Assembly (NCBI RefSeq): GCF_008763945.1 | Contig: NZ_VTQH01000002.1 | Location: 426,578 to 490,577, forward strand | From: Microbacterium testaceum StLB037 | GTDB lineage: Bacteria > Actinomycetota > Actinomycetes > Actinomycetales > Microbacteriaceae | Length of the DNA stretch: 64,000 bases | Reading direction: 5' to 3' | In this document: positions 8,894-18,593 of the stretch, in pieces | Numbering within the stretch: the stretch's first letter is position 1 | Layout: the number at the start of each line of letters is the position of its first letter | Made by a program: the position numbers and the translations under genes | Notes under the pieces: generated by a model | The model's input: only the letters and a program-made list of their open reading frames with translations | What the model was told of the DNA's origin: nothing | The model's database searches: none

Positions 8894-9520
8894 ATGGTAA
8901 ACGCCTCCGAGAACGACCGGCTCGTCTGGATCGACTGCGAGATGACCGGGCTCGACCTGGGCGTCGACGAACTGGTCGAGATCGCCGTCGTCATCACCGA
9001 TTTCGAGCTCAACGTGCTCGACCCCGGCTTCCAGATCGTCATCAAACCCGACGACTCCGCACTCGCCAACATGGGCGATTTCGTCACCGAGATGCACCGC
9101 TCCTCGGGCCTGCTCGAGGAGATCCCGAACGGGGTGAGCCTGGCGGATGCCGAGTTCCAGACGCTCGAGTACATCCAGCGGTTCGCGCCGGTCGAGGGGA
9201 AGGCGCCGCTCGCCGGCAACACCATCGGCACCGACCGCATGTTCCTGGCGAAGTACATGCCCCGCGTCGACCGCTGGCTGCACTACCGCAACGTCGACGT
9301 GTCCAGCATCAAAGAGCTCTCGCGCCGCTGGTACCCCCGCGCGTACTTCCAGGCGCCCACCAAGAACGGCGGGCACCGCGCCCTGGCCGACATCCGCGAG
9401 TCCATCCGCGAGCTCGCGTACTACCGCGCCGCGGTCTTCGTTCCCCAGCCGGGGCCCACGAGCGACGAGGCCAAGGCCGTCTCGGCGTCGGCCGTGTCGT
9501 CGTTCGCGCTCGACGTATGA
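8894..9520 (+). CDS. orn: oligoribonuclease
   Basis: A DEDDh 3'-5' exonuclease that degrades 2-5 nt RNAs and linear pGpG to mononucleotides. The 208-residue protein has WIDCEMTGLDL (Asp14, Glu16), AGNTIGTDRMFLAKYMP and GGHRALADIRESI, which carry the DEDD and His residues. ATG 8894 is preceded by TAGAAT with a 6-base gap, so the mRNA is probably leaderless; a GTG at 8888 is possible but would fall before the predicted transcription start. The pair orn then tRNA-His is common in this family of bacteria. Confidence 0.95.
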   Translation: MVNASENDRLVWIDCEMTGLDLGVDELVEIAVVITDFELNVLDPGFQIVIKPDDSALANMGDFVTEMHRSSGLLEEIPNGVSLADAEFQTLEYIQRFAPVEGKAPLAGNTIGTDRMFLAKYMPRVDRWLHYRNVDVSSIKELSRRWYPRAYFQAPTKNGGHRALADIRESIRELAYYRAAVFVPQPGPTSDEAKAVSASAVSSFALDV

Positions 9521-9556
9521 CATAATTGTTCAGTTGTCTGCTGCGGCAGACACATG

Positions 9557-9632
9557 GTGGCTATAGCTCAGTTGGTAGAGCACCGCGTTGTGGTCGCGGG
9601 GGCCGCGGGTTCAAGTCCCGTTAGCCACCCCA
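9557..9632 (+). tRNA. tRNA-His (anticodon GTG)
   Basis: Acceptor GTGGCTA pairs with TAGCCAC. The extra 5' G at 9556 faces discriminator C at 9629, the tRNA-His identity feature. Anticodon GTG is at 9590-9592, the T arm is GGGTTCAAGTCCC, and CCA is encoded at 9630-9632. Confidence 0.97.
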
Positions 9633-9638
9633 TCCCCT

Positions 9639-9672
9639 CGAAGGCCCGGAGAGCATCGCTCCCGGGCCTTCG
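9639..9672 (+). terminator. terminator after tRNA-His
   Basis: CGAAGGCCCGG (9639-9649) pairs perfectly with CCGGGCCTTCG (9662-9672) over a 12-base loop, just downstream of the tRNA and followed by a modest T-containing stretch. Confidence 0.75.
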
Positions 9673-9774
9673 TCGTTCGAGACCCTCTCTCCCCCGCGCC
9701 GTAGAATCGGTTCGGGATGCCAGGGAGCGGTGCCCGCATCCGTGAGACGGCTCGACAACCCCGGGAGGCCCGCC

Positions 9775-10152
9775 GTGACCGACGACGTCGACGCGCGCCC
9801 GGCGCTCCAGATGGACGCCGAGGCATTCGAACGTCTCGTGATCGATGAGCTGGACCGCCTGCCCGACGACATGGTCGACGGACTCGACAACGTCATCTTC
9901 GTCGTCGAGGACCGCCCCGAAGACGGCTCTCTCGATCCGCTCGGGCTCTACGACGGGTGGGCGCTCACGGAGCGTGAGCGTTACGGCGTCGGAGAGCTCC
10001 CCGACCGCATCATCGTGTACCGGGAGCCGCACCTCGCCGCGTGCGAGGACGAGGCCGAACTGCGTGATGAGATCCACACCACGCTCGTCCACGAGATCGC
10101 CCACTTCTACGGGATCGACGACGAGCGGCTGCACGAACTGGGGTGGGCGTGA
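9775..10152 (+). CDS. small zincin-like metallopeptidase family protein
   Basis: A 125-residue protein with the zinc-binding motif HEIAHFYGIDDERLHELGW (HExxHxxG) near the C-terminus, as in the MtfA-unrelated single-domain zincin family common in actinobacteria. GTG 9775 was chosen because GGGAGG lies at good spacing; the upstream ATG at 9730 adds a Pro/Arg leader with no ribosome-binding site. A TAGAAT -10 box lies at 9702-9707. The stop overlaps the clpS start (TGATG), so it heads a three-gene operon with clpS and the DUF2017 gene. The protease substrate is unknown. Confidence 0.8.
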   Translation: MTDDVDARPALQMDAEAFERLVIDELDRLPDDMVDGLDNVIFVVEDRPEDGSLDPLGLYDGWALTERERYGVGELPDRIIVYREPHLAACEDEAELRDEIHTTLVHEIAHFYGIDDERLHELGWA

Positions 10153-10451
10153 TGACGGGGCTGGCCACTCCCGATCTCGATGTCGACCTCGATACCGAGC
10201 TCACCGCGGCGCCGCCGTCGTCGTGGCAGACCGTGGTGTGGAACGACCCGGTCAACCTCATGAGCTACGTCACGCACGTCTTCCGCACCTACTTCGGGTA
10301 CGACGCCCCCACTGCGAACAGGCTGATGCTCGCGGTGCACCACGACGGCCACGCCGTCGTCGCCCGCGGCCCGCGCGAGGTCATGGAGGCCCACGTGCAG
10401 GCCATGCACGATTACAGCCTCTGGGCCACCGTCAGAAAGGACCCCGCGTGA
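10152..10451 (+). CDS. clpS: ATP-dependent Clp protease adaptor ClpS
   Basis: Delivers N-degron substrates to ClpAP/ClpCP. The 99-residue protein has a flexible N-terminus, then WQTVVWNDPVNLMSYVTHVF, which carries the Asn-Asp pair binding the N-terminal residue, and AVHHDGHAVVARGPREVME for the binding pocket and Clp contact. The start overlaps the stop of the metallopeptidase gene and its stop overlaps the GTG of the DUF2017 gene, so the three are translationally coupled. Confidence 0.95.
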   Translation: MTGLATPDLDVDLDTELTAAPPSSWQTVVWNDPVNLMSYVTHVFRTYFGYDAPTANRLMLAVHHDGHAVVARGPREVMEAHVQAMHDYSLWATVRKDPA

Positions 10452-10930
10452 GCGAGCGCATCGTCGTGCTGGAGATCAGCGGACTCGAGGCCCTGCATCT
10501 CGCGGGCATCGTGGGGCAGTTCCGCGACCTGCTGGCCGAGTCGCGCCCCGGCGACGACCCGGCGATCGAGCGACTGCAACCCGACGCCTACCCCGACGAT
10601 GCCGCCGCGAGCCGCGAGTTCCGCCGTCTCACGGGCGGTGACCTTCTCGAGCGTCGCTCGCAGGACGCCGCGACGGTTCTGCACACCCTCGGTCTTGACG
10701 GCGCTGATCTCGACCCCGAGAGCGACCCCGACGCGACGATCGCCGTCGCCCTCGGCGAGACCGAAGCTCTCGCGTGGATGCGAACCCTCTCGGCGCTGCG
10801 CCTGGTGATGGCGACGCGTCTCGGTATCCAATCCGATGACGATCACGACCCGCAGGATCCCCGGTACGGCGTGTACGACTGGATCGGCTACCGCCTCGAC
10901 GGCCTCGTCGCGGCCCTCGACCGCGCGTAG
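10448..10930 (+). CDS. DUF2017 family protein
   Basis: A 160-residue acidic protein that usually follows clpS in actinobacteria. It starts GTG within GTGA at the clpS stop. The family landmarks by eye are LEISGLEALHLAGIVGQFRD at the N-terminus, EFRRLTGGDLLERR in the middle and YDWIGYRLDGLVAAL at the end. No catalytic motif is visible. Constant linkage with clpS suggests a role in regulated proteolysis, but this is inference. Confidence 0.8.
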   Translation: MSERIVVLEISGLEALHLAGIVGQFRDLLAESRPGDDPAIERLQPDAYPDDAAASREFRRLTGGDLLERRSQDAATVLHTLGLDGADLDPESDPDATIAVALGETEALAWMRTLSALRLVMATRLGIQSDDDHDPQDPRYGVYDWIGYRLDGLVAALDRA

Positions 10931-10948
10931 GACCGCGGGACGGCCCCG

Positions 10949-11473
10949 TCAGGGAACCGACACGACGAGGTCGGCGAGGCGTGCGGGGTCGTGCGCGGCG
11001 AGGTGTCGCTCCTCCTGCTCCGCCCACCGGTCCCAGTGCGGGCGATAGGTGTCGCCGTCGCGGCCCAGGGCACGCGCCTTGCGCGACGGCAGCGGCGCGT
11101 CGACCCAGACCGACACGTCGGCGAGGCGGGCGATGTCGGGGGTGAGAAGACCGGAGCCCTCCACGACGAGCGGGAGGGAGGGGTCGACGGCGTATGCCTC
11201 GGCGCGCGCGCCGGACTCCCAGTCCCACCTCTCCCACACCCCGACGAGACCGCGGGCGTGCGGCGAGAGGATCGTCTGCCGCACGTACTCGACGCCGTCG
11301 GCCAAGCCGTCCCACCCGGGGTACAGGTCGTCAAGGGCGACGAGCTGCACGCGTCCGCGCCCGGGCCAGGCCGCGACGAGGCGTCGGGCTAGAGAGCTCT
11401 TTCCTGCCCCGCTGCGCCCGTCCACGGCCACGACCGGGTTCGCCGCTCCGACCGCGGCGATGCGCGCCGTCAC
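10949..11473 (-). CDS. P-loop nucleoside/uridine kinase-like ATP-binding protein
   Basis: About 174 residues with a Walker A motif AVDGRSGAGKSSLARRL near the N-terminus, VALDDLYPGWDGL (Walker B-like Asp-Asp) and a later LVVEGSGLL. The pattern is that of the uridine kinase/phosphoribulokinase-like family; its substrate is not clear. The start is uncertain: no ATG, GTG or TTG exists between the preceding gene's stop (11519) and the GTG at 11473, which lacks a good ribosome-binding site. Translation may be coupled to the upstream GerW-like gene. Confidence 0.7.
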   Translation of the reverse strand: MTARIAAVGAANPVVAVDGRSGAGKSSLARRLVAAWPGRGRVQLVALDDLYPGWDGLADGVEYVRQTILSPHARGLVGVWERWDWESGARAEAYAVDPSLPLVVEGSGLLTPDIARLADVSVWVDAPLPSRKARALGRDGDTYRPHWDRWAEQEERHLAAHDPARLADLVVSVP

Positions 11474-11516
11474 CGCGGCGAGGGCCGCGGCGAGGGCGTG
11501 GTCGACCGGGTCCGCG

Positions 11517-11837
11517 TTACTTCTTGAGGGCGCGGATGACACGGCTGAGGGCGCGACCGGCGACCCACACGAACGGGATGCCGACGGCCAGAAGCGAGAC
11601 GAGGTTCGGATCGAACCGCAGGTCGTCGCCGCGTCGGATGTAGGCGCCGAGCGGGAGCGTGTACCCGCCGCCGCCACCGCCGCCGTTCCCCTGCTCGTCC
11701 GAGCCGCCACCGTACCCGGCCCAGACCAGGGCGACGGGGACGATGCGCACGCCGTCGACGTCCTGCTGCTCGCCGTAGGCGGAGGTGACGCCGAGACTGG
11801 TGGCCTGCTTGCCGAGTTCCAATGCGATGTTGGGCAT
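11517..11837 (-). CDS. GerW/YtfJ-like family protein
   Basis: A 106-residue protein with the architecture of the spore-protein YtfJ/GerW family: an N-terminal helix (IALELGKQATSLGV), VRIVPVALVWAGYGGG, a run of seven glycines, and GGGYTLPLGAYI, then a C-terminal hydrophobic segment SLLAVGIPFVWVAGRAL. The organism group does not form endospores, so the name reflects the fold only. TACGGT lies 7 bases before ATG 11837, supporting that start and leaderless expression. Confidence 0.65.
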   Translation of the reverse strand: MPNIALELGKQATSLGVTSAYGEQQDVDGVRIVPVALVWAGYGGGSDEQGNGGGGGGGYTLPLGAYIRRGDDLRFDPNLVSLLAVGIPFVWVAGRALSRVIRALKK

Positions 11838-11901
11838 GCCCCCCACCGTACCGGCCCGACCCGGCACCTCCCAGGGGCGTTGCGCGGTGGGGAGCCGCGT
11901 G

Positions 11902-13158
11902 TCAGTGATCGTACGACGGCCGCGGATTGGTCGGCAGCGCTCCCCCGCCGCGCGAGGGGCCGAGCAGCGAACCGCGCGTCACCGCGCCGCGGCCGAAACG
12001 GGCGATGGCGCCGTCGAGCGCCCCCTCGACCCGACGCCATTCGGCATCGTCGTCCCAGAGCGTCGCGGCCATCGCCGCGGGCCTCAGCTTCTCGCCGCGA
12101 ACGCCGACGAGGCGGACGGCCTGGCGCCGGTCGATGGAGTCGAAGAGCTCGATCGCCGCGTCGCCGATGCGCTGGCCGACGGAGGTGGGCTCTTTCAGGG
12201 TCCGCGAGCGGCTGAGCGTCGCGAAGTCGGAGAAGCGCACCTTGATGGAGATCGTCGAGGCCTCGTAGTGCTGCCCGCGCAGGCGCGCACCGACGCGGTC
12301 GGCGAGCCGCCGCAGCTCGACGTGGAGCAACCGGGTGTCGGAGAGGTCGGTGTGGAAGGTCTCTTCGTGTCCGACGCTCTTCTCGCTGCGTCCCGTGTGA
12401 ACCTCGCGGGCGTCGATGCCCCGTGACAGGTGCCAGATCCGCTCCCCCATCGCCGCACCCAGGACCTGGTCGAGCGAGTGCCGCGGGGTGTCGAGGATGT
12501 CGGAGATGAGCCGGATGCCGCGGGACTCGAGCGCCTCGGCCGCCTTGGGTCCCACGCCCCACAGCGCCCGCACCGAGCGAGGGCGAAGGAACGCCTCGGT
12601 GTCGGCCTCGGCGACCACGAGCAGTCCGTCGGGCTTGGAGATGGTGGACGCCATCTTGGCGACGTGCTTGGTCGCGGCGACCCCGATGCTGCAGGTGAGG
12701 CCGGTCTCGGCCTTCACCCGGGCCCTCAGGTCGCGGGCGATCGTGCCCGGGCTCCCCCACAGTCGCCGGGCGCCGCGGACGTCGAGGAAGGCCTCGTCGA
12801 TCGACAGGGGCTCCACGAGCGGGGTGACGTCGTGGAAGATCGCCATGACCTGCCGCGACATCTCGGTGTAGCGGTGGTACGGAGGGTTCACCACGATCGC
12901 GGTGGGACACAGGCGCAGCGCGATCGAGACGGGCATCGCCGACTTCACGCCGTAGCGGCGGGCCTCGTATGAGGCGCTCGAGACCACGCCGCGCCCCTCG
13001 GACCCGCCGATGATGAGGGGCTTGCCCGCGAGCGAGGGGTCGTCGAGCACGGCGACCGAGGCGAAGAAGGCGTCCATGTCCACGTGCAGGATGCCCGTGC
13101 CCGTGTCGTCGGCGTCGGGGCGCGAGACGATGCGCCCCGTTCCGTCACCTCGTCCCAT
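11902..13158 (-). CDS. dinB: DNA polymerase IV (Y family)
   Basis: Error-prone translesion polymerase. The 418-residue protein has HVDMDAFFASVA (Asp27/Asp29), YEARRYGVKSAMP (steric-gate region), PLSIDEAFLDV (catalytic Asp-Glu), the CSIGVAATKHVAKMAS palm motif, and a little-finger domain ending about residue 360. ATG 13158 is preferred to 13167 because GGGGGAG is too close to the latter. I do not see a LexA box in the upstream 150 bp. No canonical beta-clamp motif is obvious at the C-terminus, which ends in a Gly/Pro-rich tail. Confidence 0.92.
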   Translation of the reverse strand: MGRGDGTGRIVSRPDADDTGTGILHVDMDAFFASVAVLDDPSLAGKPLIIGGSEGRGVVSSASYEARRYGVKSAMPVSIALRLCPTAIVVNPPYHRYTEMSRQVMAIFHDVTPLVEPLSIDEAFLDVRGARRLWGSPGTIARDLRARVKAETGLTCSIGVAATKHVAKMASTISKPDGLLVVAEADTEAFLRPRSVRALWGVGPKAAEALESRGIRLISDILDTPRHSLDQVLGAAMGERIWHLSRGIDAREVHTGRSEKSVGHEETFHTDLSDTRLLHVELRRLADRVGARLRGQHYEASTISIKVRFSDFATLSRSRTLKEPTSVGQRIGDAAIELFDSIDRRQAVRLVGVRGEKLRPAAMAATLWDDDAEWRRVEGALDGAIARFGRGAVTRGSLLGPSRGGGALPTNPRPSYDH

Positions 13159-13315
13159 GGCATCCATTCTCCCCCGGACCTCCGACATCGGACCGCGGGC
13201 GATCGCGGTAGCTCAGCGATCCGCACATCCTCAGCCGCCATCGCCCCGTCGCCACTGACCCTGCGCAGATGACCGAGGGTGTGCGGAAACGAACGCGCGC
13301 ACCTGCCCGAAAACG

Positions 13316-13365
13316 CCGGATGCCACGGCCCCACCCCTCGCGGGGCGCGGTGCCGTGGCATCCGG
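13316..13365 (-). terminator. rho-independent-type terminator after gatB
   Basis: CCGGATGCCACGGC (13316-13329) pairs perfectly with GCCGTGGCATCCGG (13352-13365), a 14-bp stem. On the minus strand it comes six bases after the gatB stop and is followed by CGTTTTC. The arms contain a GGATGCC/GGCATCC inverted pair. The 147 bp from here to the dinB start hold no gene that I can see. Confidence 0.8.
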
Positions 13366-13371
13366 TGTCGA

Positions 13372-14889
13372 CTACTGCGCGGCGGCGCGCTCCAGCACGA
13401 GCTCGCGCACGCGCGCGGCGTCGGCCTGGCCCTTCATCGCCTTCATCACCGCGCCGATGACGGCGCCGGCGGCCTGCACCTTGCCGTCGCGGATCTTCGC
13501 GAGCACGTCGGGCTGGGCGGCCAGGGCCTCGTCGATCGCGGCGATGAGCGCTCCGTCGTCCGAGACCACGGCGAGACCGCGGGCGTCGACGACCTCTTGC
13601 GGGGTGCCCTCGCCGGCGATGACGCCCTCGAGCACCTGGCGGGCCAGCTTGTCGGTGAGCGTCCCCTCGTCGACGAGCTTCTGCAGGGCGGCGACGTTCT
13701 CGGGCGAGACGAGGTCGGCGGCATCCCGCTCCTGCGCGTTGGCGACGCGGGTGATCTCACCCGTCCACCACTTGCGCGCCGAGGCGGGCGCGGCACCGGC
13801 GGCGATCGTGTCGGCCACCGCGTCGAGCAGTCCGCCGTTCGCGACGTCCTGGAACTCGAGGTCCGTGAAGCCCCACTCGCTCTTGAGGCGGCGGCGACGA
13901 GCCGCGGGCGGCTCGGGGAGGGCGGCGCGCAGCTCCTCGATCAGCTCGGGGGCGGGCACGACGGGCAGCAGGTCGGGCTCGGGGAAGTACCGGTAGTCGT
14001 CGGCATCCGACTTCGGGCGCCCCGGGGAGGTGCGACCGGTGTCCTCGTGCCAGTGACGCGTCTCCTGCGTGATCGTCCCACCCTTGGCGAGGATCGCGGC
14101 CTGACGCTGGATCTCGTAGCGCACCGCACGCTCGACCGAACGCATGGAGTTGACATTCTTCGTCTCGGTGCGCGTGCCCAGCTTCTCCTGGCCGCGGGGG
14201 CGCAACGACACGTTCGCGTCGCAGCGGAGGTTTCCGCGCTCGAGCCGCGCCTCGGAGATGCCGAGGCCGCGCACGATGTCGCGGATCGTCGCGACGTAGG
14301 CCTTCGCCAGCGCGGGGGCGGAGTGCTCTGCGCCGAAGATCGGCTTCGTGACGATCTCGACGAGCGGCACGCCGGCGCGGTTGTAGTCGACGAGCGAGTA
14401 CTCGGCACCCTGGATACGCCCGGTCGAGCCGCCCATATGGGTGAGCTTGCCGGCGTCTTCTTCCATGTGCGCGCGCTCGATCGGCACGGTCACGATCGTG
14501 CCGTCCTCGAGCTCGACCTCGACCGAGCCCTCGAAGGCGATCGGCTCGTCGTACTGCGAGATCTGGTAGTTCTTGCCGAGGTCGGGATAGAAGTAGTTCT
14601 TCCGCGCGAAACGGCTCGACGGCGCGATCGAGCACCCCAGCGCCAGTCCGAGGCTGATCGACGAGCGGATGGCCTCGGCGTTGACCACCGGCAGGGCGCC
14701 GGGCAGACCCATGTCGACGGGGGCGACGAGCGTGTTCGGCTCGGCGCCGTGGTGGGCCTCGTTGGCCGGGTTGGGCGCGGCCGAGAACATCTTGGTCGCC
14801 GTGTTGAGCTCGACGTGCACCTCGAAACCGAGGACCGGCTCGAACATCTCGAGCGCCTCGTCGAAGTCCATCAGGGCATCTTTCGCCAT
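13372..14889 (-). CDS. gatB: Asp-tRNA(Asn)/Glu-tRNA(Gln) amidotransferase subunit B
   Basis: Subunit of the GatCAB transamidase that converts misacylated Glu-tRNA(Gln) and Asp-tRNA(Asn) into the amidated forms; GatB holds the kinase step and the tRNA-binding tail. The 505 residues show [35 protein letters not shown], the [15 protein letters not shown] signature and [12 protein letters not shown], followed by the helical and YqeY-like tail. ATG 14889 overlaps the gatA stop (ATGA). Last gene of gatC-gatA-gatB. Confidence 0.97.
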   Translation of the reverse strand: MAKDALMDFDEALEMFEPVLGFEVHVELNTATKMFSAAPNPANEAHHGAEPNTLVAPVDMGLPGALPVVNAEAIRSSISLGLALGCSIAPSSRFARKNYFYPDLGKNYQISQYDEPIAFEGSVEVELEDGTIVTVPIERAHMEEDAGKLTHMGGSTGRIQGAEYSLVDYNRAGVPLVEIVTKPIFGAEHSAPALAKAYVATIRDIVRGLGISEARLERGNLRCDANVSLRPRGQEKLGTRTETKNVNSMRSVERAVRYEIQRQAAILAKGGTITQETRHWHEDTGRTSPGRPKSDADDYRYFPEPDLLPVVPAPELIEELRAALPEPPAARRRRLKSEWGFTDLEFQDVANGGLLDAVADTIAAGAAPASARKWWTGEITRVANAQERDAADLVSPENVAALQKLVDEGTLTDKLARQVLEGVIAGEGTPQEVVDARGLAVVSDDGALIAAIDEALAAQPDVLAKIRDGKVQAAGAVIGAVMKAMKGQADAARVRELVLERAAAQ

Positions 14890-16409
14890 CAGAGGGACGC
14901 TCCGTTCGTGAGAGTGGGGGCCTTGTCGAGCAGCGGGGCGCCCCACTGGTCGACGAGCAGCGCCTCGAGGGCGGCACCGACGCGGTACAGCCGGGCGTCC
15001 TCACGGGCGGGGGCGAGGAATTGGATGCCGACGGGCAGGCCGTCCTCTGCGGCGAGACCGCTCGGCACCGAGATGCCGGGTACGCCCGCGAGGTTCGCGG
15101 GAATCGTGGTCACGTCGTTGAGGTACATCTGCAGCGGGTCGTCGATCTTCTCGCCGAGGCGGAAGGCCGTGGTCGGCGCCGACGGCGTTGCGATGACGTC
15201 GACCTGCGCGAACGCGGCGTCGAAGTCGTGCTGGATGAGCGTGCGCACCTTCTGGGCGCTGCCGTAGTAGGCGTCGTAGTAGCCGGCCGACAGGGCGTAC
15301 GTGCCGAGGATGATGCGGCGCTTGACCTCGGGACCGAAGCCCGCGTCGCGCGTCGCGGCCATGACGTTCTCGACGGTGGGGGTCCCCTGCGGGGTGACCC
15401 GCAGGCCGAAGCGCACCGAGTCGAACTTCGCCAGGTTGCTGGAGGCCTCGGCGGGGAGGATCAGGTAGTACGCGGCGACGCCGTACTCGAAGTGCGGGGC
15501 GCTGATCTCGACGATCTCGGCGCCCTGCGCCTCCATGGCGGCCAGCGACGCGCGGAACGAGTCCGACACGCCCTTCTGGAAGCCGCGGTCGTCGAGCTCG
15601 CGGATCACGCCGACCTTGAGTCCCTTCAGAACCTCTCCCGTCGCGCCCTCGCGGGCGGCGGCGGCGAACGAGGGCCACGCGTCCGACAGCGAGGTCGAGT
15701 CGTTGACGTCGTGCCCGCCGATGACGTCGTGCAGCAGACCGGCATCGAGAACGGTGCGGGTGACGGGACCGACCTGATCGAGGCTGGACGCCAGGGCGAT
15801 CGCGCCGTAGCGGCTCACACCGCCGTAGGTGGGCTTCACGCCGACCGTGCCGGTGACGTGCGCGGGCTGGCGGATCGAGCCGCCCGTGTCGGAGCCGAGG
15901 GCCAACGGGGCTTCGAAGGCGGCGACGGCCGCGGCCGAGCCTCCACCGGAGCCGCCGGGGATGCGGTCGAGGTCCCACGGGTTGCGGGTGGGGCCGTACG
16001 CCGAGAACTCGGTCGAGGAGCCCATCGCGAACTCGTCCATGTTGGTCTTGCCGAGCGGCACGAGGCCCGCGGCGCGCGAGCGCGCGACGACCGTGGCGTC
16101 GTAGGGCGACATGTAGCCCTCGAGGATCTTCGATCCGCTCGTGGAGGGCATGTCGGTGGTGACGAGCACGTCCTTCACCGCGAGCGGGACTCCCGCGAGC
16201 TCGTGCAGCTGCTCGCCCGCCGCGCGGCGACGGTCGATGTCGGCCGCGACCTCGAGGGCGTGGTCGCTGACGTGCAGGAAGGCGTGGACGTCGCCGTCGA
16301 CGGCGGCGATGCGGTCGAGGTGGGCCTGCGTGGCCTCGACGCTCGACACCTCTTTGCTCGAGAGCGCGGATGCCAGGTCGGCGGCGGTGAGGCGGGTCAG
16401 ATCGGTCAC
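14889..16409 (-). CDS. gatA: Asp-tRNA(Asn)/Glu-tRNA(Gln) amidotransferase subunit A
   Basis: Glutaminase subunit of GatCAB from the amidase-signature family. The Ser-cisSer-Lys triad is seen at Lys79 (LAVKDVL), Ser154 ([10 protein letters not shown]) and Ser178 ([11 protein letters not shown]). The 506-residue length is standard. The GTG start overlaps the gatC stop (GTGA) and its own stop overlaps gatB, so the three subunits are translationally coupled in stoichiometric order. Confidence 0.97.
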   Translation of the reverse strand: MTDLTRLTAADLASALSSKEVSSVEATQAHLDRIAAVDGDVHAFLHVSDHALEVAADIDRRRAAGEQLHELAGVPLAVKDVLVTTDMPSTSGSKILEGYMSPYDATVVARSRAAGLVPLGKTNMDEFAMGSSTEFSAYGPTRNPWDLDRIPGGSGGGSAAAVAAFEAPLALGSDTGGSIRQPAHVTGTVGVKPTYGGVSRYGAIALASSLDQVGPVTRTVLDAGLLHDVIGGHDVNDSTSLSDAWPSFAAAAREGATGEVLKGLKVGVIRELDDRGFQKGVSDSFRASLAAMEAQGAEIVEISAPHFEYGVAAYYLILPAEASSNLAKFDSVRFGLRVTPQGTPTVENVMAATRDAGFGPEVKRRIILGTYALSAGYYDAYYGSAQKVRTLIQHDFDAAFAQVDVIATPSAPTTAFRLGEKIDDPLQMYLNDVTTIPANLAGVPGISVPSGLAAEDGLPVGIQFLAPAREDARLYRVGAALEALLVDQWGAPLLDKAPTLTNGASL

Positions 16410-16705
16410 TGCTCTTCTCCCAGGATCGCGGTCACCCGGAACCGGCCGTCGGCCTGGTCGGGCGCGTTCTGCAGCACCTGCTCGCGCGTGAGCTGCTGCT
16501 GCACGACGTCGGGGCGGAAGACGTTCTCGAGCGGGATCGGGTGGCTCGTCGCGACGACCTCGGGGGTTGCCACCTCGGACACCTTCGCGATGTTGTCGAC
16601 GATGGCATCCAGCTGGCCGGTGAGGCTCTGGACCTCCTCGTCGCTCAACTGGATCCGGGCGAGCACACCGAGATGGCGCACGAGATCAGGAGTGATTTCA
16701 GACAC
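16406..16705 (-). CDS. gatC: Asp-tRNA(Asn)/Glu-tRNA(Gln) amidotransferase subunit C
   Basis: A 99-residue helper that wraps around GatA and GatB and stabilises the complex. Landmarks are [17 protein letters not shown] at the N-terminus and [13 protein letters not shown] in the middle. It starts with GTG; TAGACT (16712-16717) is exactly 6 bases upstream, so the whole gatCAB mRNA is probably leaderless. The divergent fadD-like gene begins 73 bp away with its own box. Confidence 0.95.
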   Translation of the reverse strand: MSEITPDLVRHLGVLARIQLSDEEVQSLTGQLDAIVDNIAKVSEVATPEVVATSHPIPLENVFRPDVVQQQLTREQVLQNAPDQADGRFRVTAILGEEQ

Positions 16706-16778
16706 CCGGCAAGTCTAGTTCGCACACGGTGCGGTCCCCGCCTCGCCCCCGCCGCGCACCGGCCCCTAGGCTGGCCGG

Positions 16779-18458
16779 GTGACGAGCTTCGATCCGCCGC
16801 GCCCCTGGACCTCGAGCTATGCCGCCGGGGTCCCCGAAGACCTGGAGCCGCAGAGCGGGTCGCTCGTCGACATCGTCGACGCCTCGGTGCGGGACTACCC
16901 CGACGCCCCCGCCCTGCAGTTCTTCGGCCGCGAGACGACCTACGCCGAGATGGCCCGCGAGATCGCGCGGGTCGCCGCAGCCCTCGCCGAGCGCGGGGTG
17001 AAGGCGGGAGACCCCGTCGCGATCGTGCTGCCGAACTGTCCGCAGCACATCGTGGCGTTCTACGCCGTGCTGCGCCTGGGCGCCGTCGTCGTCGAGCACA
17101 ACCCGCTCTACACGCCGCGCGAGCTGCGCAAGCAGTTCGAGGACCACGGCGCGAAGCACGCCATCGTGTGGAGCAAGGTCGTCGCCACGGTCCAGGACTT
17201 CCCCGCCGACCTGAGGGTCGACACCCTCGTCTCGGTCGACGTGACCGAGGCCATGCCGCTGCGCACCCGCCTCGCGCTGCGTCTGCCCATCGCGAAGGCG
17301 CGCGAGGCCCGCTCCGCTCTGACGACGACGGTTCGGGATGCCGACACCTGGGCCGACCTGCTCCGGCATGCGCCCCTGCCCGAGACGCATCCCCGGCCGG
17401 CCGCGACGGATCTCGCCATCATCCAGTACACCAGCGGTACGACCGGATCCCCCAAGGGCGCGATGCTCACGCACGCCAATCTCCTCGCCAACGCCGCGCA
17501 GGCCCGCGCCTGGGTGCCGCAGATCGTGCGCGGCGAAGGATGCGTCGTGTATGCCGTGCTGCCGATGTTCCATGCCTACGGGCTCACGCTCTGCCTGACC
17601 TTCGCGATGTCGATGGGGGCGCGCCTGGTGCTCTTCCCCAAGTTCGACCCCGACCTCGTGCTGGCGGTGACGAAGAAGCACCCCGCGACGTTCCTGCCGC
17701 TGGTCCCCCCGATCGCCGAGCGCCTCCTCGCCGCGGCGAACGAGAAGGGCGTGGCGCTCACCGGCACCGACGTCGCGATCTCGGGCGCGATGGCCCTGCC
17801 TCATTCTCTCGTCGTGCCGTTCGAAGAGGCGACCGGCGGGTTCCTCGTCGAGGGCTACGGCTTGAGCGAGTGCTCCCCGGTCCTGATGGCCAACCCTGTC
17901 GCCGACAATCGCGTCGCGGGGACGGTCGGTCTGCCGCTGCCGGGAACCGAATGCCGTGTCGTCGATCCCGACGACCCGCGCGTCGACGTCGAACGCGGTG
18001 AGCTGCTCGTCCGGGGGCCGCAGGTGTTCTCGGGCTACTACGGCAAGCCCGAAGAGACCGCGCGGGTCTTCGTCGACGGGTGGTTCCGCACCGGCGACAT
18101 CGTGACGATCGACGAGGCCGGATTCGTCCGCATCGTCGATCGCATCAAGGAGCTCATCATCACCGGCGGCTTCAACGTCGCCCCCACGGAGGTCGAGAAC
18201 GTGCTCCGTCAGCACCCCTCGGTGGCCGACGTCGCCGTCGTCGGTCTTCCCGACCCGCACTCGGGCGAGGAGGTCGTCGCCGCCGTCGTCGCTTCGACGC
18301 CGGGTGAGGTCGACGTCGAGGCGGTGCGGGCCTTCGCCCGCGGCATCCTGACCCCCTACAAAGTCCCGAAGCGCATCGTCGTCGTCGACGAGCTCCCCCG
18401 CTCGCTCATCGGCAAGGTGCTGCGCCGTCAGGTGCGCGATCGGCTCCTCGCCGGCTGA
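16779..18458 (+). CDS. long-chain acyl-CoA ligase (AMP-dependent, FadD-like)
   Basis: Activates a fatty acid with ATP and CoA to acyl-CoA. The 559-residue ANL enzyme has the P-loop-like IIQYTSGTTGSPKGAMLTH, a linker VEGYGLSECSPV, the GWFRTGDIV motif, DRIKELIITGGFNVAP hinge region and the C-terminal catalytic Lys in PRSLIGKVLRR. There is no membrane segment. GTG 16779 is preceded by TAGGCT with a 6-base gap (leaderless). Substrate chain length is not certain. It faces gatC divergently and shares no operon partner. Confidence 0.85.
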   Translation: MTSFDPPRPWTSSYAAGVPEDLEPQSGSLVDIVDASVRDYPDAPALQFFGRETTYAEMAREIARVAAALAERGVKAGDPVAIVLPNCPQHIVAFYAVLRLGAVVVEHNPLYTPRELRKQFEDHGAKHAIVWSKVVATVQDFPADLRVDTLVSVDVTEAMPLRTRLALRLPIAKAREARSALTTTVRDADTWADLLRHAPLPETHPRPAATDLAIIQYTSGTTGSPKGAMLTHANLLANAAQARAWVPQIVRGEGCVVYAVLPMFHAYGLTLCLTFAMSMGARLVLFPKFDPDLVLAVTKKHPATFLPLVPPIAERLLAAANEKGVALTGTDVAISGAMALPHSLVVPFEEATGGFLVEGYGLSECSPVLMANPVADNRVAGTVGLPLPGTECRVVDPDDPRVDVERGELLVRGPQVFSGYYGKPEETARVFVDGWFRTGDIVTIDEAGFVRIVDRIKELIITGGFNVAPTEVENVLRQHPSVADVAVVGLPDPHSGEEVVAAVVASTPGEVDVEAVRAFARGILTPYKVPKRIVVVDELPRSLIGKVLRRQVRDRLLAG

Positions 18459-18593
18459 AGGCCGTCGACCCCTGCCGCAAGGGGGGCCGATCGCGCAAGG
18501 GTCGAACCGAACTGGTCAGCGCGCCGGTCGGATCGGTACCGTGGGCGCATCGCGGGCCGACTCGCGCCCGGATGTGACCTTGGGGGGAATCAC

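Noticed and set aside
13168..13315. LexA/SOS box upstream of dinB
   Set aside because: No CGAAC-N4-GTTCG-type match could be found; only a partial CGAACG.
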